A DNA stretch of 64,000 bases from Myrica gale (GCA_963930655.1 OZ005610.1:20281001-20345000); one strand, 5' to 3'; counted from the first letter of the stretch, positions 23,830-34,900 are shown. Numbers and translations: made by a program. Notes: generated by a model not told the origin, from the sequence alone.

Positions 23830-25149
23830 TGTGAGTCCTAGTTTACAGGATCAAGGCAACCCAAGAGGGGGAGGTGAATTGGTTTTCTAAAACTTATGGT
23901 TATTAACCCCCAAGGTTGTGTTTACAAGTAAACACTACTTTAGCACAAGTATAAATATGCAACAAGTATAAATAAGTGTTAAAAGTAGAGATAATGGTAA
24001 GAGAAGCAAACACTCAATTTTTAGGTGGTTTGGCAAACCCGCTTACATCCACCCCTCAAGCTCCTTCACCGAGCCTTGAGGTTTTTCCACTATTCTTCAA
24101 AATAGTTTACACTCTAGCTTCCGGGTGTTAGAGAACCGTACACGTGTTTTCTCGGGCTCAACACTCAAGCTCACCCAAGTGGTTTTTCTGGCTCACCACT
24201 CACAACCTCACCAAGCTTGAGATATACCCTCTCAAAGCTTCTTCTTTAGTGAACAACCTCACTAAAGGAAACACCTATTTTGATATGAAGATGGAAGAAC
24301 AAACTCTCTTAAAGAGTGGATATAAAAGTGGAAGGCTCTATCTCTTTATTCACACAAAGATAAGGATATGAAAGTGTGTTTTGTGTGAATGATATGAGAA
24401 ATATAGAATATGAAGGTTTAGAATATTTCTCAAGTAGTAGAAATGATATGTGGTCGTTGGTTTTTTATTTTGGACAAAATGAAGGTGTATTTACAGGCCA
24501 CATGTGAAAACTAGCCGTTTATAACCGTTGGGAGTCGTTTGTTAAAACGAGTCGGTCAACCGCTACATGAACCGGTCGACCGCTTTATGAACTGGTCGAC
24601 CGCTTCAAGTTACCGTTATCCCAACGGTCATATTATCAGAAGCTCAACGGCTCTATTTTAAAACCAACCGGTCGACCGCTATACCAAGCGGTCGAAGGAC
24701 CGGTCGACTGCTTCACCAGCCGGTTGATCTCTTCAACTTAAGCACATAGTCCGGTTCTTTTAAAATCTAGTTTTTGACCACTTTTAAGCACCCACTTTAT
24801 AAGACTTACTTCTCATAAGTATATGAAAGGTTTGAGAGTTTGTTTGGGGTGTTTTGAAACCTTTAAAAATGTTTTAATTTTTCAAACAAAACTTAAAAAC
24901 AGTTTATGCACGTTTTGAAAAATATGCAAGTGGTCGATTCAAATCCTTGTCAAAAGTGAATAAAGAGTTACAAGATTTATACCTTAAGATCTTGAATCTT
25001 CACTTCTGAGCTTTTACATCTTCTTGTTCTTATTTCTTCAAGACTTTGGCTCTTTCCTCAAATCGTCTTTGTCTTTGAATATGTCCATTTTATAAACTCA
25101 ATTTATTTATTGAAATCATCAAAATCTTGATTGCGCACAAAAGTCAACA
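23830..25149. mobile_element. Solo LTR, copy A (1,320 bp)
   Basis: Starts TGTGAGTCCTAG and ends CAACA, and is flanked by a perfect 5-bp duplication TCTCT (23825-23829 and 25150-25154). It has no internal domain or second LTR. A related copy with its own TSD is at 55529-56778. The TG..CA ends, 5-bp TSD, size and lack of coding sequence fit a solo LTR left by recombination between two LTRs. A short non-autonomous element is less likely. Near 24547-24730 it carries a cluster of the palindrome CGGTCGACCG. Confidence 0.82.
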
Positions 25150-25154
25150 TCTCT

Positions 25155-26222
25155 CTCGTGTGGGCTTCTTTCTTTCTTTATCTTTCTCGTGGGACGGTTT
25201 ATCTGGCGGTATGGCCTTTGCTTGGCGCCAGGGGGTGGATTTCGCTGTTATGCACTTTCATAAACATATTCTGAGTTTTTCTATGAAGAATAGGCCGAAT
25301 GATTCCTCTTCGGATTTAACCTTTATCCATAGCCCAGTGGAGTTGGCACTGAAAGAATTATTTTGGTATTCGTTATTTGAACTGGGTCAAAATTTGTTTG
25401 GGCCTTGGATTGTATTAGGCGACTTTAATACTGTTTTAAATCAGTTTGATAAATTGGATGGTCGTTCTGTCACCACATCATTGCGTAATGGATTGTATCA
25501 ATTTCTATTTCAATTTGGCCTTGTTGACTTGGGTTTCGTTGGTCCTCCCTAAACCTGGTGCAATGAGATCCAGGTTCTCGTCGCATTAAAGACAGACTTG
25601 ACAAAGGATACGCTACTACCGATTGGACTTCTCTATAACCGCATGCTGTCATTTCTCATCTTTCCCGTACTTCTTCGGATCACTGCCCGATCCTCCTTCA
25701 AACCTTGGGTAGATTGCTCTCTGGACCTAAATCTTTTCGATTCGAACAATTTTGGCTAAAAGAGGAGTGTAGTGGGGTGATCAAATCGGCTTGGGATAAG
25801 AGACACCATGGTTCCTATGATCTTAAATTGGTCCGAAAAATCGGTGATTCTAAGACCGCTTTAAAGAGGTGGAACAGGGAAATATTGGATATCTTCCCAC
25901 AAGGATCTGTACTCTTTTTGAACAACTCCAGCAGGTGGAATGCCAACCTTTTTCGGATGCTACAGATGAGGAAGTCAGTCGCCTCCGTTCTGTTTTACAA
26001 GAGACGTTTAAGCAAGAAGAGACATTGTGGAAGTCAAAATCTCGGATTCAGTGGTTGACAACTACAGACTTGAACACACAATTTTTTCATGTTTCAACCA
26101 TTATCCGGCGACGTTGCAATGATATTCAATCCCTCCAGGACACGGTTGGTCATTGGTTTACAGAGAGTGAGACTATTGGTGATCTGTAACAATCTCATTT
26201 TTCTTCTCTCTATGCCTCCCAG
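25155..26222 (+). pseudogene. LINE ORF2 endonuclease, second part
   Basis: After the solo LTR the text resumes: GGMAFAWRQGVDFAV, then FGPWIVLGDFNTVLNQFDKL and LVDLGFVGPP. These match the L1 APE-type endonuclease (GG......W..., GDFN.., DLGF.G..FTW). The catalytic GDFN is intact. A stop follows at 25551. The region up to 26222 encodes the endonuclease-RT linker, including IQWLTTTDLNTQFFHVSTII, close to the usual (W...GD.NT.FFH) pattern. Confidence 0.82.
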
Positions 26223-26370
26223 CAGGGACGAATCTACGGGGGCCGGGGGCCCCCAAAGATTTTGAAAAAAAAAAATTTAACATTTTTTAAGTTATATTCG
26301 ATTTTTTTTTTGAATTTTGCTGATAATTGTATTCCGGCCCCCCGGAAAAAAATTTCTGGCTTCGTCCCTG
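26223..26370. mobile_element. hAT MITE, 148 bp
   Basis: Ends CAGGGACGAA and TTCGTCCCTG form a 10-bp perfect terminal inverted repeat. The perfect 8-bp duplication CCTCCCAG flanks it (26215-26222 and 26371-26378). An 8-bp TSD and CAG-type ends are hAT hallmarks. The inside is only a GC-rich palindromic block and A/T runs. Confidence 0.88.
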
Positions 26371-26629
26371 CCTCCCAGGATCTGGAGATAGCCATTATGG
26401 TGGAGTTAATTTCACCTTTGATCTCTTCTGAGGAGAATCGTGATTTGTGTGCTATTTCTACTGATGTTAAGATTCATCAGGTGGTTAAGCAGTTGGGTCC
26501 AGCTAAAGCCTCGGTCCAGACGGTATGACCGCGTCCTTTTACCAGCAATTTTGTTCAATTGTTGCTCATGTAGTTTGTAGTACGATTCACAATTTTTTCT
26601 CTTCCTGATATTTGCTTAAACAGTTTAAT

Positions 26630-27520
26630 AATACATTTTTAGCTTTGATCCCTAAGATTAACAACCCGTTGTTGGCAGAACACTTCCGTCCTATAAGTTT
26701 ATGTAACATCAGCTATAAGATCATTTCAAAATTGCTAGCAAACAGGTTAAAGGCTTTGTTACCAAAACTTATTTCCTCTACTCAATAAGCATTCATCCTT
26801 GGTCGTGTCATTTAGGAGAACTCAATTGCAGCTTTAGAGATTATGCACTCAATGCAGCGTAAATCTGGAAAACGTAGTCTCATGGCTATTAAGTTGGATA
26901 TGGCCCAAGCTTATGATCGCTCAGAATGAAAGTTTATTTTCCAGGTGTTCAAATGCTTTGGTTTCAATGCACACTGGTGTCAATTGATTCATCAATGCTT
27001 ATCCATGGTTACCTGCTTTATTTTTGTCAACGGCAGCGCCCATGGTATTTTTCAGCCCAGTAGAGGAATAAGGCATGGGGACTCACTGTCCCCTTTCCTT
27101 TTTATTTTGGCTTCAGAGGTTTTTTCATGTTTATTCCTTCGAGAAGAGCGATATGGAACTATTCATGGTTTGTCTGCTGTTAGGAGGGCCTTGCCTGTTA
27201 CTCACTTACTCTTTGCTGACGATCTATTCGTTTTTTGTTTTGCCAATATTCAGGAGGCTCGCAGTGTTGATCACATTCTATTTTCATATTGCAACTGGTC
27301 AGGGCAGATTGTTAATGGACGAAAATCTTCCATTTTCTTCAGTCCAAACACCTATCCAGAGTTCGTATTAGCTCTGTGCAATGAACTACGCCTGAACATC
27401 ATGCCTAAGTCCATCAAGTATCTAGGGCTGCTTCTTTTTGGGGGTAAGGATAAAGGTCATCACTTTGCTGTTTTGAAAGATAGAATTGGATCAAAATTGG
27501 CTTGATGGAAAACCAAGACC
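26630..27520 (+). pseudogene. LINE ORF2 reverse transcriptase
   Basis: Frames separated by stops give [36 protein letters not shown], then IKLDMAQAYDR, FNAHWCQLIHQCLSM, PSRGIRHGDSLSPFLFIL and THLLFADDLFVF. These are successive RT blocks of plant non-LTR elements. The catalytic FADD box is at 27212-27223. Stop codons at about 26786, 26816 and 26928 break the first half. The second half (26945-27505) is one open run of 186 codons. Confidence 0.9.
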
Positions 27521-27999
27521 CTTTCCAAGCTAGCAGGAGTACCCTGATCAAATCTTTTGCCACATCTTTGCCTCAGTACTTTATGCAATCTTTGGTTTTA
27601 CCAGTTGGTTGGTGCAGAGACGTAGACCGGTTCATCAAAGATTTTTTGTGGGCATTTTGGTTAGTCTTTGGACAGCTGCCCTCTTGTAAAGACCCTTTGG
27701 AGGTCTTCAAGTTGGTCGTTGGACATTTCTCAATTACATGCATCATCCCCTGCGGATTGGATTCGTACTTTGATCATGTTGATAATCTTTTGGGTTTGCA
27801 TCGTTCGGCTCTGCATTATTTTATCCTTAATGGGGCCATAATTATTGATGCGCTATGGTACACTAGAAATAACGCTATCCACGAGGGGATCACGATTTAT
27901 GTGACTGATATGCAGAGCTCCTTATCTCAGAGATTTCAGGAACACCGAGCTGCTTGGATTTCCCGCTCTCTAGATTTCCTTTTTTCCTTGGTTCCCCCT

Positions 28000-28198
28000 G
28001 AGTCAGGATTGAAGATCAACTTTAACATTTCTATATGCGGCTACGAAGGATCGTACGTAGCCGTCTCTTGTAGAGACTCTTCCAGCTCCTTCTGTACTGA
28101 GTACATGGAGCGTATTCAGGCTATGAACCCTTTAGTGGGTGAAGCGATGGCTGTTGCTAGAGCTGTGGAGTTGGCGTTAGAGAGACGCTGGTTGCATG
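28000..28198 (+). pseudogene. LINE ORF2 RNase H domain, first part
   Basis: The text reads GLKINFNISICGYEGSYVAV, then NPLVGEAMAVARAVELALER and RRWLHA. This is the RVT_3-type RNase H appended to some plant L1 ORF2 proteins (usual K.N.D......G......R......A....AE..A....). The insertion of the hAT at 28199 cuts it. The end of the domain is found at 29420-29630. Confidence 0.78.
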
Positions 28199-29411
28199 CA
28201 GTGGCGGAATCAGGACCAAAATTTAGGGGGGTCGAATTCTAAAGACGAAATGATAAAAAAAAAAAATTTCCTTTATAATGCTAAAAATTGTCTTATAATT
28301 ACAATATCAAAAATTAAAGACTAAAAGCATTAAAAATATTACAATACATGTACCGTGCTATGTACTGCGACTGAGAGGTAACAATTGCATCCTACGATTT
28401 TACATATTTTGAAAATGTTACAAAACAACTTCGTTCTCTTGTGACAAACTTATCCATTATCTAAATAAAATAAAATAAAATGAATGTATCAATATATTAT
28501 ATTCCAGTTACTAAAAGTCATGTGGAGATGCAAATACATGTGGAGATGCAAAGTGAAGTCTCATGTTCATAAACACATGTGGAGATTCAAATAAACAGTG
28601 AAAAATAGATGGCAGCCAATTCCACAAAAGCAAAACAGTACAACAGTTGTCAAAATATAAAAACAAACAATTGCTGAAGTTCTAAAATTAGTGCTTCCCT
28701 TTGCTCCATGCAATGACACATTTGTCTACCTAGAAGTGCAAAATACTCATCTGCCTCATGATATTTTGGCAATCAACTTTGTTCTGCAAATTTTGGCAAT
28801 CAACTTTTTCTTCGTTTTTTTTTTCTTTTATTCTTTGACTAAGTTAACGTCCATACATAGTGGATATCTAAGTCCACATAATATTGTACCTCTGAATAGA
28901 GGAAACAACACCTGGCTCTTATGATCAGACATCGAGACTTTCACAGACACCCAGCGAGGGTATACCCAGGGAAGAAAAAAAGTGGGTCGCGGGAACAACC
29001 TGCAACCGTACTATTCAAATAATTGAACAATATTTTTTTTTTGCAAAAAGTTACAATAGGAGCTTTTAAGTTTTTTTTTTAATATAATATGCAAAAATAA
29101 GGAAAAAAAGCAAAAAATGAGAGAGTGAGAGGTGTGAGGACTGATGGTGCCAGTTTAGTTCATTTCTGCTGTGTGGACTGATATAAAATGTCAGACGATG
29201 TTATTGCAGTTTTCTGGGTCAGGGGTATCGGGCCCAGGCTTTATGTGTAAAACATATGTATAATTGGTCTGAGCCTGAGCTTCAGGGGTATCGGGCCCAG
29301 GCCAACTTAGTTTTTTTTTTTTTAAATAATAATAAAGTAATGAAAAAAAAAAATTTTGTGGCGTGAGGGGTAGCGACCGCCCAGGGTCGCTACCCCTTCG
29401 TTCCGCCTCTG
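28199..29411. mobile_element. Non-autonomous hAT element, 1.2 kb
   Basis: The left end CAGTGGCGGAA pairs with the complement of TTCCGCCTCTG at the right end (one mismatch in 11). A perfect 8-bp duplication GTTGCATG flanks it (28191-28198 and 29412-29419). The inside is AT-rich, without transposase. It contains a 20-bp word CAGGGGTATCGGGCCCAGGC twice (about 29220 and 29283). The ends resemble those of the small MITE at 26223-26370, so both may have used a similar transposase. Confidence 0.87.
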
Positions 29412-29419
29412 GTTGCATG

Positions 29420-29751
29420 TGCTTTTTGAATCTGACATGAAGCTTTCAAGCTTCTATGCGATGACATTGGCTCTGAGTTACCACCTTGCTAAAAAGTGGA
29501 ATCGCTGATTTATTCCCTCCATCAATCCTTCAAATGCCCAATTTGCGTGGGCTCTCCACAGGGTGCCTCGGAGGCTCAATCAGCAGGCCCATTTACTTGC
29601 ATATTGGACAGCTCGTTTGGATATTACTAGCTCTAGAGATTCAAGTTGTATTCCTTTTCTTATTCTGTCTTGTGATCTCTGAACTCTATGTTTGATGGAT
29701 TTAGTTCTTAATGATATGTCCTGTCTTTATTGATAAAATAAAAAATAAAAA
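29420..29751 (+). pseudogene. LINE 3' end: RNase H tail, 3' UTR and A-rich tail
   Basis: Continuing from 28198 the text reads SYHLAKKWNR, then AWALHRVPRRLNQQAHLLAY. The second string is the F.HV.R..N..AH.LA signature closing RVT_3 RNase H. The 3' UTR ends in an A-rich tail with T interruptions (about 29735-29751), directly followed by the second TSD copy. Confidence 0.78.
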
Positions 29752-29813
29752 TAACCATGGGGAGTTTTTTTTGGTGGATTGGTGACAATTTTTTTATTTT
29801 TTATTTTAATGAC

Positions 29814-29905
29814 GTGATACCTATTGCACACAGTGGCATGACTGTCATGCCAACTCAGCCTACGTGCTGCGTGTATGTCTGCGTGCTATTGGTTAATCTG
29901 GCGTG
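29814..29905. repeat. Right arm of the hairpin element hosting the LINE
   Basis: Inverted partner of 14310-14390. It begins GTGATACCTATTG and includes ACTGTCATG and CTCAGCC. The outer ends and TSD of this old element could not be fixed. Confidence 0.62.
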
Positions 29906-30049
29906 GATCTCCATTCGCTAGATGGACGGGGGCCTAGCTAATGGAAGGACCATATATAGTGATAAAAATTCATAACGTAGGGGTTCTCTGTATAATTAAA
30001 CTTAAAAACCAGTGACCTTTTATGCTTCCATCTTAAAACTAAGAAGACC

Positions 30050-30242
30050 GAAATAGCTTTAAATCTAATATATATGAAAGACTAATAAACAAATAGCAAC
30101 AAACCAGGCCGTCACTCATGAGCATGCAAGAGACGTGGAATAGAGAAATAGCTTTAAATCTAATATATATGAAAGACTAATAAACAAATAGCAACAAACC
30201 AGGCCGTCACTCATGAGCATGCAAGAGACGTGGAATAGAGAA
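30050..30242. repeat. Perfect 95-bp tandem duplication
   Basis: Period 95: 30050-30144 is repeated base for base at 30145-30239, and the match runs 3 bases further. The unit starts GAAATAGCTTTAAATC and ends ACGTGGAATAGA. With no mismatch it is recent, or kept uniform, or an assembly artefact. Confidence 0.95.
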
Positions 30243-30455
30243 TGAATTCCGAAAAGGAGAATATATATTGTCCGTCATCCCCCTATCTTTTTAGCTAATT
30301 AAGAGGAAATAATTAGACCACGTCATCGATGCAGCATTAACTCCACGATTCAGAATTGTCCATTCGAGTCTTTTTTTTTTTGACTATTTTTCATGTATTC
30401 ATTCAAACGTTCTAATAATGCCCGGGATTCCGAAAGAAACAAAAATAATGAAAGA
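30243..30455. other. Flank left of Copia 2
   Basis: No gene is visible. The last 30 bases match the duplicate at 7626-7660 and continue, across the Copia 2 insertion, at 35708. This stretch is therefore the older 3' flank of the EGF-like gene. Confidence 0.6.
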
Positions 30456-30723
30456 TGTTATGAATATTGTGAGTTATTAAGGATGACCGTACACCCGTTA
30501 CATCTTTTACAAACCGTTGGTTTTCTCACCATTATGTTTCTTTTTAATTTCATTTGAATTCTTTTTAATTCTATGCATCTCTTCTATGCCTATATAAATG
30601 GGTATTGAGATGAATTGTAAGATACAACAATATTTAGAATATATCATAGTTCCTGAATAACTATTGCTCTCTTTCACTCTTTGTTTCGCTTTCTAGATCG
30701 TATTGTTCCTTAGTTTTACAACA
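30456..30723 (+). repeat. Copia 2 5' LTR (268 bp)
   Basis: Direct repeat of 35438-35707. It contains CTATATAAATGGG (30590-30602), a good TATA candidate for the retrotransposon promoter, about 120 bases before the LTR end. Confidence 0.93.
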
Positions 30724-30737
30724 CGTTATCAGCACGA
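30724..30737 (+). other. Copia 2 candidate primer site, tRNA-Ile anticodon-arm type
   Basis: The 14 bases directly after the LTR read CGTTATCAGCACGA. They contain no TGG, so they cannot pair with a tRNA CCA end. Their complement TCGTGCTGATAACG equals the anticodon arm of plant tRNA-Ile(AAU), TCGTGCTAATAACG as I recall it, except at the wobble base, which is inosine in the mature tRNA and pairs with C. This would be internal, half-tRNA priming, as known for Drosophila copia with initiator tRNA-Met. The mechanism here is inferred. Confidence 0.5.
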
Positions 30738-31345
30738 AGCTCTACCGATTGTGAAGAACCCTTGTGTTTTTTTTCATTGGCATCCGAAACTATTTGTCAT
30801 CGAGTTATCAACAAAGGTTGTGGATTTTCTAATCCATTATCAAACGTATCCCTATGATACTCTCGACACTGGGTAAGTTTTTCAATATCCACTTTGTTAT
30901 AGACAAAGTTGAATCCTAGAAATCTTGAATTTGTGACTCTTGATATTTCTGTTAAATATTGGTCTTGAATTCTTGATGACGAGATCTGTCATGATGTTAT
31001 GAATCCTGAAGATTCTATCAATGAATGAAATGAAGCATCCCCGCAGGATTGTGAAACAATTAATATTTTCTTTACCATCATTTCATGAGGGATTGAAATC
31101 TAATTACCTCACTGTGAAAAATCTCCTTTCATTGTGTTATAATTTAAAAGCGAGATTTGAGCACCAGGAGTGCGTAATCCTCTCAAAAAGTTATTTATAA
31201 GTATATACACCTGAAGTTGTATGCATAATGGTCCTTACCTCGAATATGCTCTTGAAGTATTAATATCAAGAACATTAGTTCAAATATGATTGAAAAAAAT
31301 GAACTTTTGATGAAAATCATCAATCTCGATCAATTAGCTATGTGT

Positions 31346-31520
31346 CATTCCTTGAAGCAAATGGCGCATTCCCTGAAGCGAATGCAACATTAATTTGCTA
31401 TTTGTCATTCTTTGAAGAGAATGACACATTACCTGAAGCGAATGCAACATCAATTTGCTCTTTGACATTCCTTGAAGCAAATGAAACATTCCCTGAAGCG
31501 AATGTAACCTCGATTGAAAA
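31346..31520 (+). repeat. Copia 2 gag-region tandem repeat, period 60
   Basis: Three units start at 31346, 31406 and 31466, each CATTC.TTGAAG..AATG followed by CATT.CCTGAAGCGAATG. They encode a 20-residue repeat (SFLEANGAFPEANATLICYL in the first unit), itself two half-units. The period is a multiple of 3, so frame is kept. Confidence 0.9.
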
Positions 31521-33199
31521 GAAGTGTGGTCCTAGATATGAAAAGAATAAAAACATAGGGAAGCGTACTTATTCAAAAAGTCAAAACTCGCACCACCAGA
31601 AGTGGAACAAGGAAAAAAACAAAATGTCAAAGGTTTGCAGAATAACTTGTGAAGAATTATAAAGAAAATTACTTTCGGTGTGGTATGAAAGCAAATTGGT
31701 CATGTACCTGTTACACGCTAAATATGTGGTAGATCAATATGAATATTCTAGAAAGAATACAGAAAAAGGAACCGAAATAATTTTGATTGCGTTGATTCCC
31801 CTGAAGAGATTTACGTTATCAATCTTAATGTTTTTTTATTTCTATGAATATTCTAACATAAAATTTGATCATTTGATAGGTGATGGAAATGTTTACACTC
31901 ATCAAATGATTTATTTTATCATAATTTGTTTTGTCTATTATTTACAATGAAGTTTAATTTTTCATATATAGACTCATGTGTCATACTAATGAATTATTTC
32001 CTTTTTATGATTGATGAGTATTTATATCTTACAGACAGCGCATCAATGCACACAATCTTTTAATGTTGCCAAAGTCAATATCATATAAGATCCAGCAGAT
32101 CTGATTGAAGGCTCCAGAAGAGCAAATATAATGTTACCACTTTGAATCAATGATGTTTTGTATTCTTCTAAATCTAGAAGAAATATGTTATATTTTGAAG
32201 ATATTTGTCGTAATGGTTATCATATCAAAACCAATAATGAAGGCGGAGACGAATATCTCTACATCATAACTTCAATGGTTTTGGGCCAGAAGCTTGTATT
32301 AGAAACTCTTCTGGTTTATATTTCACTGCTATGATGGTCATTGAAGCTAATGTATTGATGCAACATAAGTGTTTTAAACAAAACATATTTTAAGATTTGG
32401 CACGTTCGTCTTGATCGTATGAGATTGATAATGATACATCGATTATCATATTAAGATAATTCGTTTGGATAATGTTGATAGTTTTTATCTCCAATTTTCA
32501 ATAATGATTGTATGTCAATTAGAATTGATGTTGAACATTATGTTGTTGATGTACATAGTTAAAATCGTTTAGCTGAACTATTTATTAAAAATGCTTCAAC
32601 TGATTGCTAGACGTTTGCTTATGATAACAAAATTGCTGGGATTTGCTTGGGTACATGCTATATTATATGTTACATCTTTAATTGGACATCATTTGATTGT
32701 CTTTTCTATATTTTGATTACACTCATTCAGTGTTCTTTGATGGATTCTCAAAGTAGACTTAATATTTATTTATTTGGATTCTTTATCTGCTAGTAGATAT
32801 CTTGAAACATTAACTGATGATATGTTTAAGGCACGTTTTCAATTATTTTCATTTTGATTAAATTATTTTTCTACCATTAGGTGGTAAACATTCGTTGCCT
32901 GAAGCACAATGTGAGACTACTAGAAACTATTCAATGTTCTCTCATTTTGATCCTCCACCAATCAATGTGAACTACAAGTTCAAAGGATCATTCATTTGCA
33001 AAATGTTGTACATCAACTACCGGAGGCTTTTACTGACAATAAAGAAATTGTGAAATGTCACATTCCGAATTCTAATGCCCCGGTTCAAATTGAAGTCCCT
33101 GCAGGATAATCAATGAATATAGCAGAAAAATAGTCTAAGGCATGCATGAAGCATGGAAGACCATTTGGTTTAAACAAATAAAATCTTCCATAAGAGGAA

Positions 33200-34900
33200 A
33201 GCACAAAGAAAAGAAACTCTCAAAGAGTACATAACTCCTAAAGAGCATATAACTCCTGAAGAGAATAGAGCTCTTGAAGAAAATATACCCACAAAACAAG
33301 CAACAAAAGTTATTGATCTGTTAAGACTTTCTGGACCCAAATATCTTGGAATAGCACCTCCTGAAGAGGAATCTCCCGAAGAGATATCTCCTGAAGAGAA
33401 ACCTCCCGATGAGGAACCGGTACCGGTGAATAATGAGATCTCAATTCACTACACAAGTATAGAAGATAAATGGAATAGAAACAAAATCGTTATCGACGAC
33501 GTATTCTTATATATAATTAATCTTGATATTACCAGAAGTAATGATCAAGTAGAGCCACAATCCGTCGAATAATGTTGACGTAGAAATGATTGGCCAATAA
33601 GAAAATAGAAAATTCTGGTAGAATTGAACTCTTTAACAAAACATGAAGTATTTGGACATGTAGTCCAAACACCTGAAGATGTCATGCCTGTTGGATGCAA
33701 GTGGGTCTTTGTGCGAAAAAAAATGAGAAAACGAGATGATGTGATACAAAACACAACTCCTAGCCTAAGGTTTCTCGCAGAGACCTAATATTGAATTATG
33801 AAAAATATATTTACTCGTAGTGGATGTAATTACATTCAGATTTATTTTATCAGCTTGGTATTAACAGAAAGTCTAGATATGCGGTTAATAAATGTGGTCA
33901 CCGCGTATTGATATAGATCACTTGATACTGATATATATTTATATATATATATATATGAAAATCCCTGAAGAATATAAAATACCTGAAGCATATGATGAAA
34001 TTCCCTGAAGAATATAAAATACCTGAAGCATATGATGAAATTCCCTGAAGGATATAAAATGCTTGAAGTATATGGTTTAAAAAATCTTGAAGATTTTAAG
34101 CTACAAAGATATGTATAGGAGTTGAAACAATTCGGATGCATGTGGTACAATCGTCTAAAAAAAATACCTCTTGAAGAAGGGATTTGAGAACAATTTGATT
34201 TGTCCATGCATTTTTATTAAGAAAATAGAATCCGAATTTATTATTGTGACAATTTATATTTATGATTTAAATCTTGTCGAGACTCCTGAAGAGATCGCAA
34301 AACCGTTACTTGTCTAAAGAATAAGATAACAGATCTTGGTAATACTGGATTTTGTCTCGACTTGCAGTTTGAGCATTTTCCAAGTGAAATGATTTTTATT
34401 GATTGTTATATACTAAAAAGGTCCTGAAGAACTTTATATGTATAAAACTCATCTTTTGAGTACTTGATAAATGGTTGTGCGACTATATATGAAAAAAAAA
34501 AGATAATTTTCATCCTGAAGATGAAGAAGATATTTTGGTCCTGAAGTACCATTTCTCAGTACAGTTGGTGATCTAACGTACCTTGCAATTTTCACTGGTC
34601 TTTATATAGTATTTGCAATTAAATTGCTTGCTAGATATAGTCTGCGCCAACTTGGAGACATATGTTGTTATCTAATCGGAACAATTGACATGAAGTTACT
34701 TTCTCTAAAAGAATTTACTGCCCAGTTGGTTGGTTTTGCAGATGCAGATTATTTATCTGATCCCTATAAAGGTCGATCATATACTGGATATTTTTTTATC
34801 TATGAAAGTATTGTTATATCATGGAACTCTGTCAAGCAAACAATATTACTACCTCTTCAAATCATTTCGAAATAGTTGTGATTCACAAAGGCAAGGCGGG
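33200..34900 (+). pseudogene. Copia 2 pol remnants (linker, RT, start of RNase H)
   Basis: A linker rich in P-E-E repeats is at 33230-33420 (PPEEESPEEI, SPEEKPPDEEPVPVN). It is followed by LNSLTKHEVFGHVVQTPEDV and MPVGCKWVFVRK, the start of Copia RT. A KIPEEYK-type segment (33959-34075) is tandemly triplicated. Farther on, TIDMKLLSLKEF, then LVGFADADYLSDPYKGRSYT and SVKQTILLPLQII mark the RT/RNase H border. The frame is interrupted repeatedly. Confidence 0.85.

Larger units (their letters stand above)
14430..29751 (+). mobile_element. L1-type LINE, full length but interrupted four times
   Basis: The boundaries come from an 11-bp target duplication, TAACCATGGGG, at 14419-14429 and 29752-29762. 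The 3' copy sits right after an A-rich tail (about 29735-29751). Inside are a C/T-rich leader, an ORF1 with DUF4283 and knuckle-like sequence, an ORF2 with endonuclease, reverse transcriptase with an FADD box, and an RNase H tail. Subtracting the four insertions and their TSD copies (Harbinger 15434-22718, solo LTR 23830-25149, hAT MITE 26223-26370, hAT 28199-29411) leaves about 5.33 kb, a normal size for a plant L1. Many stops and frameshifts show it is dead. Confidence 0.88.

Noticed and set aside
24144..24371. 75-codon ORF inside solo LTR copy A
   Set aside because: Not conserved as an ORF in copy B. LTR sequence, not coding.
25470..25652. Minus-strand 60-codon ORF in the LINE endonuclease
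   Set aside because: Antisense shadow of recognisable endonuclease coding sequence.
31346..31520. Possible CRISPR-like array
   Set aside because: Repeats are contiguous coding repeats without unique spacers, in a eukaryotic retrotransposon.
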